Positions 46,550 through 58,500 of a stretch of 64,000 nucleotides of DNA are shown here, piece by piece. The position numbers and the translations under genes were made by a program. The notes under the pieces were generated by a model. It was not told the origin of the DNA. It worked only from the letters and a program-made list of their open reading frames with translations, and made no database searches. Each line of letters starts with the position of its first letter. Position 1 is the stretch's first letter. Source of the DNA: Dromiciops gliroides (Eukaryota > Chordata > Mammalia > Microbiotheria > Microbiotheriidae); contig NC_057864.1 of assembly GCF_019393635.1 (NCBI RefSeq), positions 481,856,117-481,920,116 of the forward strand, given 5' to 3'.

Positions 46550-49500
46550 CTCCAAGCTGTCTTCCTCTATGAGAATGGAAGAACAAGGACTGTCTTGGTT
46601 GCTTATATTTGTACTCCCATCCCTTAGCACAAGGCTAGAACCTAGTGATAAATTTGCTCTTTCATTCCCTTATTCATATGTTAATGTTGGGCCTGTAAAA
46701 ATCTGAGATGCTGTTCTTGTAAAAATGGACAGAAGACAGCTGCTGCCATGACCGGTGACTTAGATCACTCCCCAGGGTTTGCCAACGGCCACCTGTCATA
46801 AAAATGATTAGGTATGCGTGAGTAATTTTACTTAAAATGCACCTGTATTTGTCTATTCAACATTTCTTTTCATTTCTCTGGCATTAAAGTCTATAGCTGA
46901 CATTCTTAAAGGAAAGGGATACACATAGATGTAGCAAGAAATACCAGGAGGAGGCTCGTTAGGGAAGTGCCTGGGTCAGCAGGAGACACTTGCCCCCAGT
47001 GGGGTAGGACAAGTGGATTTGGGAGCAGGAGATGAAAAGAAACAGGATGTCCTAGTGGGGAGAGGCCTGAATGTCCAGAGATCATCTATTTTAGACTTTC
47101 TCCAATTTAGCCAAGATTGCTATTTCCCAGCCCCTTCAGAAGCAAGTGCCAAAGGAAGCTGCCGACAGCTGTTCTTGGCACTGGGTCAACCCTTCACTGC
47201 CCCTCTAGGTTGGCATCGGATCTTTAGACTGGACTAGCTCCAAGCCAGTTATCCCCCCCATAGGAAGAGCTGAGAAAATTTAGGGTATTTGTACCATGCG
47301 GTGTGGTCCCCTCTTTTTGAAGAGATAATACTAATCTTTTTAGGTTATCTGCCTTTTCATTTGGAAATGATGAACCACTTTTGGTGGTCCAAAGGGAAGC
47401 TAGACAGTGAGGTGCCTGAGGTTGTCAGTCACAAAGGGACCTCCAGCCCAGTCTGGTTTGTTTCTTCCCTTTCTTAAGTTTGCCTGTTGTTGATGTGCTG
47501 ATTGGCTACTTTCCCCAGTGGATTCTGGGAACTGGAAGAAGGCTTCTTGATGTACAACCAACCGTGCTTGGAGGCTACTTAAGGCTTACTCTCGAGTTTA
47601 GTCATAGTACTCTAGTGGTAACCTAGGAGGTCCTGGGTTCAAACCTTGGCTCTGCCAAATACTGCCCCCTTTACCCTTCCCTCTGGGCCCCTTGCACCTC
47701 CCCTGCAAAATGAAAGGTTTAGAGGAGATGCTCTCCAAGGGGTCCTTGGCATTTCTTCACCCATCATTCTCCAGACCTTGCTGTCTGGCTCCCAACCTTC
47801 ACTGTTCTATTGAAATTACTCTAGATGAGGCCACCCAGAAGCCTCTGGCTGCTAGATTCCAGGGCCACTCAGTCCTCGTTCTCTTTGGGTTGACATTGCT
47901 GACTCTACCGTCTAATTCGAAACATCCGGAACATTACACTGTCCTGGTTCTCCTCTTACCTCCTCCAGTTACTACCCTGTGTCCTCTGGCTCTCCTTCTC
48001 CTCCTCCATCTCTGAATGTGGACACACCCCTAAGGCTCAGTCCTCAGCCCTGTTTTCTCTCAGTGGCTTGCTTGGTCTACACCCTACTGCCAGGCTCATC
48101 TACCTGAACACCATTTTGTCCACCCTGTCTTAGCTGTTCAAAACCCTTCTATTGGTCCCATTATCTACAGAATCAAGGTCAGATTCTTTAGTTCAGGACT
48201 TGGGTCCATCACAGTTTGATCCTTACTGCCTTAACAGTGCAGGGAGCCAGGTACCAAGCAATTATTAAGCATCTGCAGTGCTGGAGAACGCTGCAATCTG
48301 ATCTTTCTCTGCTTTCTTATACAAACTCTATTCTCATTCCCCCCTCAGTGTTCTGCTTCTCCAGGTTGTCTTACCAGACTCCTGTTCTCCATTGTTTAAA
48401 TCTTGGTCTTGGTTCATGGCTCAGCTCCATTCCTACTCACTCCCCGACCTGCTCTTGTGACAGGTTTTTCTTCTTCTCACATTAGATTTCAAATTGGTGA
48501 AACCTTAATCCAAAGCTTTCATCTTAAGAATTCTGGGAAACAGTGACACCTCCAAAGAGAGTAAAATCCTGTTAACTGCCTGAAGAAATGTTTCCAAGTC
48601 CTTGTAATAAAACCCAAGTGTTTTATTCATAAGCAGTTCAATAGATATTTACTAATTGCTTATAGCATGCAAGGCACTGTGCCTGGGCACTGAAGATACC
48701 GTGATAAAAACTGGATAGCGCCTGCCCTCAAGGGGCTTGTGAACTAATAATACAGTGGAAAAAATGATAGATTTAGAGTCAGAGGACTGAGTTCAAATCA
48801 TTGCACTGTCACTTACCACCTGTGTGACCTTGGGCAAGTCATTTAATCTTTTGGAACCTCAGTTTCTTATCTGTAAAATGAAGGGGTTGGACTAGTTGGC
48901 CTCTGAAGTCCCTTCTAGCTCTAGTTCTCTAGGCTTGTACCTCTCCAGGTAATAGTACCTGAAGCCTCATGGCACGATAGAAAAAGTACCAAACTTGGAG
49001 TCACAGAACATAAGTTTGAATCATGAATCTGCCACGAGCTACCTGTGTGACCTTGGGCAAGTCTCTGCACCTCAGTTTGCTCATCTGTAAAGTTAGTGGG
49101 ATGACTTAGATGGCCTCCAAAGTGTCTTCCACCTCCAGCCTATGACTTAAGACCTTATGATCCTATAAGAAACATTCTACTCGGGGGCGGCTAGGTGGCG
49201 CAGTGGATAGAGCACCAGCCCTGGATTCAGGAGGACCTGAGTTCAAATCCTGCCTCAGACACTTGACACTTACTAGCTGTGTGACCCTGGGCAAGTCACT
49301 TAACCCCCATTGCCTCACAAAAAAAAAAAAAAAAGAAAGAAAGAAAAGAAAGAAAGAAACATTCTACTTTCACTAAGAGCCTGTTTACTCTATTTTCTTA
49401 CTTTGGACATGACCTTAGACATGACACCTCGACGATTTACCATCAAAGGAAGTGACCAAAAAGACCAGTTGGCTCTGAGATCCCATCAATATGGATATTC

Positions 49501-52500
49501 CTCCCAGTGATGTGTCCATGCCAGCTGCAGTCATGAGTCATTCTCGTCCATGTCCTCCCACAGGTTTGCGCCATGTGTCTCATTGTCCTTTGGTCAATCC
49601 TCTTCAGAGACAGTAGTGTTCCGTGGTCGGCGGCCATAAGGCAACACCAAGAGACCACAGAGGCCTTTGTAAAGATCCTCCGGTATTTCAGGGAGAGAGT
49701 TGGCATGTTAAGAAAACTTGGCAATTTCTCTAAGGCCATCCGGCCTGCTGGCTTCCTTCTGTTCAGCTCCAACTCAGCTCATAGTCCATTTATGGTGTTC
49801 ATCTTATCCTGTTAACTGATAGACAAGATCTGTGGATTGGCCATCAACGGCAACTCAAAATCTAAGGGCTATCAAATTAAGAGGCAACATGACTCCTTCA
49901 AGGACATTACCGTTTTATAGCAAAGCACAGTAATTGTCATTCCTTGTGATATACCCTGTATCACTGAGAAGGGTGGAATCATCATGCACATACCCTATTT
50001 ATGAAAGCAGAGTTTAATGCATTTTTAAAAGATTTTCATTATAAATGCTTAAAATCCCCCCTTGGCCCCTAATTTGCAAAAAAATAAAAAATAAAATATA
50101 GCATTAGGAGAGATAAGCTTCAGGGATCTGAAAAAATTCACTTTTGTGTACTCTCTCACCAAATTGGATAACTGGGCTGTGTTGTGTTTAAAGTTATTTG
50201 ACTCTCCTTTTCTCTTTGCATTTATTTTGGGACTGTTTACCCAGTCAATTTTATTCCATTCCCCAAAATTATTTATCATTCTTTAAAGTCTTATAGAGAG
50301 GGAAGAGTTACATATAGGCCCAAATTGGCAAAGAGACAATGGGACTGACTGACTCTGGTAGGGACCTCAAAGCGTCTCCTGGAAGATATCAGTTAGGATC
50401 AAAGGTTACCCGAGCGCTATTTTTTTTTAGAAATATTTTTCTTTAAAGTTTTGAGCTCCAAATTACATCCCTCCTCCCCTAACCCCTCCCTGAGGTGGTA
50501 AGCAATCAGATATAGGTTATACCTGTGCAGTTGTGTAAACTATGACCATATTAATCATTTTGTATAAGAAGATTTGGATAAAAGAAAAAAATGAAAGAAA
50601 GTTTAAAAATAGCATGCTTCAGACTGTGTTTCATCAATACCAGTTCTTTCTTTGGAGGTGGATGGTATGCTTCATCATTAGTCCTTTGGGGTTGTCTTGG
50701 ATCATTCCAAGATTTTTATTTAATTTGTATTAAGATTTTTATTTAATTTGTATTACTAAGAATAGTTGTCATTCATAGTTCTTCATCAATCAGTGTTGCT
50801 ATCACTGTGCACAATGTTCTCTTGATTCTGCTCACTTCACTCTGTATCAGTTCATGTAAGTCTTTCCAGGCCTTTCTGAAATTGTCCTGCTTGTCCTTTC
50901 TTATAGCACAATAATATTCCATCACAATGGCTTGTTCAGCCATTCCCCAATGGATGGGCATTCCTTTGCTTTCCAATTCTTAGCCACCACAAAAAGAGCT
51001 GTTGTAAATACTTTTGTACAAATAGGTCTTTTTCTCTTTTTGGGGATGTCTTTGGGATAGAAACCTAGCAGTCGAGCATGATCTTCTAACGGATAGAGCT
51101 GCTTACCTTTGTGTCTTCATCTTCGTCATCGTCATCTTCTTCTTCTTCTTTTCTTCTTTTCTTCTTTCTTCTTCGCAGGGCAGTAAGGGTTAAGTGACTT
51201 GCCCAAGGTCACACAGCTAGTAAGTGTCAAATGGCTGAGGCAGGATTTGAACTCAGGTCCTCCTGAATCCAGGGCTGGTGCTATATCCACTGTACCACCT
51301 AGCTGCCCCTTTGTGTCTTCTTTCTCAAGCCATTCCTTGCCCCTGTTCTGACTTCCCTCCCTCTTGGATCTTCATCCTGTTCTTAGCAAACTGGACTCTA
51401 CACTGCCCTCTTCTCTTGAATCTCTTGTTCTCCTCGTCCTGTTGCTGCTCATTTCTGGATAGATTTCAGCCCTGAATTGTTCCCTCTTCCCTGCTCCACT
51501 TCTACTCACGACTGAGTGGAATTAGAGGAAGTTAAACTGTCTGTACATTATAATATAAATTCATGTATTGCAACTTCAGCTGGGCTCTCACTGTAGCAAG
51601 GCAATGCTTTTATTCTTCCCCAATTGATTCCCTATCTTATTCCCCACAAAAGCATTTCCCAACATTCTCTCAAGCCTACCACACACAACCCTCTCCTTCC
51701 CCCTTCTCCCAGTTGAGCACCTTGCCTCCTTACATTACTAAAAGAGTTGAGGCCATTCAACCTGAGCTCCCTCTTCTCAAAACCCTTTGACATCATCTCC
51801 TACTCTCTCTTCCTCCTAGTCTCTGATAAAGTGGGGGCCCTTCTCTTTGCCAAAGTTAATCTTTCTACATATAATTTTGATCCCAACCCCTCCCACCTTC
51901 TACAGCAGATTAGAAGCTCGCTCATCTCTGTGCCACTCCTCCCTTTCTTTCACTCTGTTTAGCTTTTAAACTTTGCCCTAACCTATATTTCTGTTCTCAT
52001 TATACATTGCCTCCCTTTTCATACTCGGTGATTCTGCCTGAACTGACCTTGTCTCTTCTTCATATACAACGTCCCTCTCCCGTCAGCGAGTCCTGGTACT
52101 GGCTGTTTCCTCATGGCTCGGATGCATCCCTTCCTCACCCCAGTCTCACTGAATCCCTCTCAGGTCACATCACTTTGTACTTGACACTTTTCCTGATCCT
52201 CTCCACTACCAGTGCCCTCCTTCCTTACGCTACTTTGTATTCATTTGCCTACATATTCTGCATGTACTTATACACATCCTTGATGTAAGAACGTAAGTTC
52301 CTTCCAATTAGGGATCATTTCATTCTTTGGCTTGTATTCCTGGTGCATAACATTTCTGCCACTTGAAATTTCCCTGGTAACATCATGTTAAATTTTCTCT
52401 TTAACAAGGTTGCCTTAATTTTTTTCTGACCCTGGTAGAAAAAGGTTTCGAGGCTTTCTCTTGCAAAGATAAATTAGAAAATGTGTAGGCTGCTAGAGAA

Positions 52501-55500
52501 TTGGTAATAGAAAAGTGGTGTAGTTGATAGAGTGCCAGACCTTGAGTCTAGAAGACCTGAGTTCAAACCCAGTCTCAGATATTTACTAGCTGCATGACCC
52601 TGGGTGAATCTTTTAACCTCTGTTTGCCTTACTTTCCTCATCTGTAAAATGAGAATAATAATAGCACCTCCCTCCTAGGTTATCATGAGGATGAAATGAA
52701 ATAATATTTATAAAGCACTCAGTACAGTGCCTGGAACATGTAAATGTTAGCTTTGATGGTGGTGGCTGTGACAGCGGTGGCAGCGGTGGTAGTGACTAGG
52801 AGATAAGCTAGAAAAAGTACTCATAAAGGAAAAAAAACTGCATAAAATATCTGAGTAGCCATTAGAGTTGGACAAGATTAATTATGGACACTTAAAGCAA
52901 AGCATAGAAAAATTTTTCCTCTTTTCTGATACATGGAAACAAGAGAAAGAAACTCAGGTGAGGAGCAGAAATCCCCAGAAGAGACATCGCTTGTAGAGTT
53001 GCTTCCTTTTTCAAGTTGAAAGAGGGAGAAATTCGAAGACAAGTAGAGAGAGACTGAAAATTTCTGTCTGAGCCAGAGGAACCACAGGTGCCCAGGCTCG
53101 AAGGGGTTCTGAGAAACTCTAAAGGTTTTTGCCTAGCAAGGGCTGGAACACCAGCACCTCAGCCCCAAGAAAACGAGTCATTTCTGACTTGATGATTGTA
53201 AAAGAGCCAACGTTTATAATACGCTGTCAGGCTCCACCTGCATTCTCTCATGGGAGCCGCCTTTAAAGGATTCCAAGTGAGTTGGGAAGTCTGCTGCTGG
53301 TGTGATGATGATTGTGGGATGATTGTGGGATGATTGTGAAGATACGGAACGCAAAACACCGAGTTGTTCCTGGCCTCTGAACACAGACTCTTGGTGTTAA
53401 GAAGGCAGCTTAGAGGTAATGCAGCATGACCCTCTGCAGCCTGCTCCCCTACAACGTCATGCCTCGCTTCTCCAGAGTGCTAGGAAGGTGGCCAGATACT
53501 TTACATACAGTGTTTCATCTGGGCTTTATCACAATCCCGTGAGGCAGGAAGGGACATGCCTTTCCTCCGTTTTACTGATGAAGAGAATTAAAGGGTTAAG
53601 TGACTTGCCAAGGATTACACGGTTTGGGAGGTTTAGAATTCAGACCTAGGTCTTCCAGGCTTTACAAGCCTAGAGCAACAGCCGCTCAGCCGTGCTGTCT
53701 CTCAGGGGCCTCAGAACGTCTTCATTGACTTCCTAGTGTGGGCACCTCTCCTTAAGGGCGAAGGGTCTGTTTCGTTTTCAGCCACTTCTTCTTGTCAGCG
53801 TTTTCCTTTGGAAGTTGAGCGGAATTCTGCCCATCTGTAATTCCTCCCTGTTCTCTGGTTTGTTGGGGGCCTCCTCCCACACCCCTTGGAAACCTGATAG
53901 AGCAGGCCTGATCTTTCTTCCACATAAAAGATCTTCAAAACTGGTTTTGGGGTCTCTGCCTAAACCTTTTCTTCACTGGGAAAAACCATCCCAGTTCCTC
54001 CAGTGTATTATCATGTTGCATGTTTCCAAGTTTCCTCCTTTCTTTAGAAGCATGTTTGATGTGTCTGCTCTTTAAATATACCCTCGGAAAATAGTGTTGC
54101 CCAAGTTCACCTAGTTTAATGGAGGGTATAAAAATAATGGATAAGGAGTCAGCAAAAAAAAAAAAGTAATCTTTAGAGAAATCCTAGAGAACTATATAAG
54201 ATTGGGCCCTTTGTATGATTCGGGATATTTTGTGACCCATCTATAATACAGAAAAGACTTCACGAATATATTATCTTAAATGCAATGTATTAAGAAATTC
54301 ATTCTGTGCCGACATCTAAGCTGCAGTATATTTTCAGAATTTTTGCAAAAATTTTTCATGTCTGATGCAAGTTTTTGAAATTTAGAAAAAAAGATTTTAT
54401 TCACTCTGAAGAAAACTGGTACTATTTTGTATTTGTGCCCTGAAACGATGAATAGGCTTCCCTTTCAGAAGCTTAAATTTGCCTCACTGCTGTTACAGGC
54501 TTCATATTTCCATTTTCTCTAGAGATCAGGAATTTGTTTTTTGTGGGTTTTTTTTTTTAACTTAAATAAACCCTGCGCTTTCCTGTTGCGATTTTACTTT
54601 ATCAATAGACTCATTGTATATCCAAGCCTCCAAATAGCATGCCAGCATATCTACATCCTTGATCACCTTGCTGCTCCTGTGTTTGAGCTACAAAAATCGC
54701 TTCCATTTCTTAAGCCTTAGGAGGATATTATCTTTGCAGGCCTTTTAATATTTTATGGAAAGACAAAATTGAATCTAGGCGGGGTTGGTCGGCTGAAGTT
54801 TAGGCCCGAGGCCTCTAAGTCATATGGCAGGAGAAGAATAAACATTAATAGGAAGTCTTAGAGGGTGTTTGTCACTCACCAGAACATTTTTCTCTTCTGG
54901 GTCATTTTTATGATGAATGTAGTTTGCTATTCCCGTGCCTGTAATTTTAATTCCTCTTGTCTACTTGTAATTTGTATATTAATGATACACCTTTCCTTAT
55001 TTTTGCTGAGCTGCTGAATTTAGCATTTCTTTTTTTTTTTTTTTTTTTTTTTTGCCCCTTCCTTTGTGACTCTAAGGAAAACATTAAATGGTATTGGTTT
55101 CTTGGTGGACTTAATGATTATCTTGCAGCTGGCCTCTGGACCTTTGTTGCTTCATGGGGCCTCCCGGGGCACTTGTGTGTCCCACCAACAGTGTCATCTG
55201 ATGCACGCTTCTCTCATTTTTGCCATAAGCATTGTGTTGACTGTGTGTATTGGCAGCAGTAAGAGTAAAGGAAATGCAGAAAAAGCATCTGGCTGCTTTC
55301 ATAATGTAAACCAAATGTTGGTAGCGTGGGTGAGCTCTTTGGCGGGGAGGCACCATAGAAATCTGACAAACAAATAACTGGTTCCTTAAATAAACAGGCA
55401 CCGAAGGAGCCTTCGGCTGTAACTTGCTGCAGTCGGTCTCGCTCAGTAGTCAGAGGTTGCCTCGTGATGGCTCGGAGTGGAGCTCTGCAGGGGGCGTGGG

Positions 55501-58500
55501 CTAGAGGAAAGGCCTTCATTAAGGACAGAGCCATGGGGTTGGAAAGAGGTGCCTGTCTCAGTAAACAAGAGGCATCATTGTTGTTGTCGTGTCCAGGACA
55601 CGTTTGAGATCCTTCCCAGGATTGTGGGGAGGGGGAGAGTTTAGACAAAGGTCAGGGTACGGTCTGCCAAACTTAAGGATGAGAACCGAATTAGTTCCCT
55701 CGTTGGCACGAAGAAAGCAAGTGTCAAGCTTGCTCCCAAATACTGTCTTGTTCCGTGTTCTCCCTTGCCCTTGGGAGCCAGCCCTTTACTTTTGTCTCTC
55801 TCCTCCTTTGAACAGGCCATTCCTAAATGGCCTGAGCCCTAGATTCTGTGCAGCAGTTAGGAGGCGTCTGATCTCTAAGCTACCTTCGAGTCGTGTTCAG
55901 GCATTTCTGGCTGGTGGCCGTCTGAAAATGCCTTTTCCTGAAGGGGCCTCACCAGCTTGGCTCTAGGGTTTCAGCCTGGAAGGGAAGGTGGACACAGAGC
56001 GGAAGTCGGGTAATCCGGGCCTGTCAGCTGCAGAGACTCTGGTTACAAGCCACAAGGGCTCAGGACCATCTCAGAGCCATCAAGAGCAATTGATTGATAG
56101 AAACTGCCTTTCAAGGTGTTTGGCGGGTGGGGTGGAAGGTACAGAGGAGACTGGAACATGTGGGAGAGAGAGCCCTCCGAAGCAGAAAAGGGCCTCTGGA
56201 ACAATTCTTCCTCTCCTGGCCTCTTCCCAGTTCCCTGCTTGAAACCCCACCTCAAGCAGCCCTGTGCCTGTGCCCACTCTGTGTCAGACATTTGAAACTC
56301 AGGTTTCAGATGAATGCGCCTTCGCAGCTTATTGAGGGACTTCCATAAATGGGAACAACAGTGGAAAGAGGACCTGTCAGTCCGTGATCCCACAAGCACG
56401 AGCTCCCTCAGCCCTAGCACTTGGACACACTTGAGTGAACTTGACCCTTTGCTCAGAGGAGGTTGGCCTAGTCCCCACGGGTGTGTGTGTGCTGTGTTGG
56501 GCACACAGCGATCCCGTTGTCCATGTTCTAAAAGGTGACTGTTGGGCCTGACAGGTTTTTGGTAAGCGTGGGTTTCGATGCACATAGCGACACAAAGGCT
56601 GCAGGCCCCTCCAGTCTGCACACTCATCTGAAAAACGCTTCTTGGCATTGGAAGGGTCATTTGGCCAAACTAGGAGCGGTGTGTCCATGGGTGTGTGGCC
56701 ATCCAGCCAGAAGGAGAAGGACCGTTTGGACTCTGCAGAGCACTAGACTTGCCACAATCTCAGTAGGTGGTACAGTTTTTAGTACAGTTTTACAGATGAA
56801 GAAAGTACTGTTGAGAAAACTTCCCAGGAGGTGCCCGGCTCACCAGCTCCCAGGGTGGGTGATCCCATTCTAGCTTGGGACAGCTCTGATGGGGAAGACG
56901 GTTTGGTATAATGGAAGGAAGGTTGATGTCACTATCAGATGTACCTCTGATGCTTATTACCTGTGTGTCCTCCAGCATGTTACTTAATTTCCCTGTGCCT
57001 CAGTTTCCTCATCTGTAAAAATGGAGGGTTGGAATAGACAGTCTCTGAAATCTCTTCAAGTTCTAGATCTTGAGGTGGTGCCATAGTGCATAGAACCTGG
57101 AGTCAGACTCACCTTCATGAGTTCAAATCCAGCCTTGAACACTTACTAGTTGTGTGACCCTGGACAAGTCACTTTACCTCTGCCTCAGTTTCTTCATCTT
57201 TAAAATGAGCGTTACAAGAGCACTTACCTCACAGGGTTCTTGTGAGAATTAAATGAGATGTTAAGTGTAAAGCATTTAGCACATAGTAAGCAGTATATAA
57301 ATGTTAGGCCAGTGTTACTAGCTATTATTAGTTCTCTGTCTCTAGAATATTGCCTATACTGTTACAAAATCTCATCCTCTGTAGTGATACACCCTTTGCT
57401 TCTAGTTCTGCTGTCTGGAACCAAGCTGACCAAATCTTCTTGTCCCCTCAACAGTCTTGTGCCTGCTCTCTGCTAGTGCTCTGGGTGTCAGGGTCTCATG
57501 CCCCCTCCCTCTCCTTGCTCTCATCCTCTGCAGCAGAGATTTGTCCCCTTTTCCGGGTCACGTACCCCTTTGCCAGCAGCCTAGTGAAGCCCCTTCTCAG
57601 AATCATCCTTTCAGATGCATGAAATCCATAGGATTGCAGAGGAAACCAGTGATACTGAAATGCAATTCTCAAAATATTTTTTTAAAAATCCAAGTTCCTA
57701 GAGCCCAGGTTCAGAACTCTTGATCTAGAGCCTCTCTACCCCAAACAGGGTGAAGCGGGCAGGACTGTCTCCTCTCATTATAGCATTAGTGCTTCTCATT
57801 TCCTTACTGCGCCACTTAAGGCAGACGTGCCAGCATAGTTAAAGCAGTGGGACCCCTGAGGGAGATGCAGGGGGCAGCATGTGTGGAGCAAGTTAAGTAC
57901 ACACAAGTACCTTGATAGACCCAGATGGAGACAGCCACGAAGCCTGAACCCAAGAGCCTTGGGAATAGCCGGGCTTCCAGCCTAGTTTCCTTAGCTGACA
58001 TGCTTGGGGAAGCAACCCCTGTGGAGATGTAGCCTGGGGATGGTTCCTGGAGGAGCTACAACCTGACCACAGCACCTGAAGACCTAGAGAAGGAAGAAGG
58101 CCTTGGCACTGTTGAGTGGGCCAACCATAGATAGTGACATGACTTTATCAGAGGAGATGGTGCTAACAAGGCATTCACATTTGCTTTCTGAGGCATTCAC
58201 ATTTGCCCCTGAGGAGCCGGGGACCCCACCATCTGGCTTGCAGCTGTAGCCATGTAGCTGTGTGTTGTCTCCCCCCGTAGAATCAGAGGGACACTCCCCC
58301 CCCAAGAGCAGGCACTGCCTTGCCTTGCCTTTTTGTTTGTCTTCCAGCACTTTGTCCCAACCCAAAGGTCTCTTCTGTGTGAAAAATTGTCTAGACCAGG
58401 GGTCAGCAAACTACTCCTGGGCTTACAATAGTGTTAACGTTTTTAAAGGATGTTTTATTATATAAAAGATGGAAAAAATGTTGGCTCTCAACTGTAGCTT

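Noticed and set aside
56043..56660. 205-codon minus-strand open frame in intron 7
   Set aside because: No domain, no conserved motif, and several competing open frames on both strands; judged chance in GC-rich DNA, although a lineage-specific gene cannot be fully excluded without transcripts.
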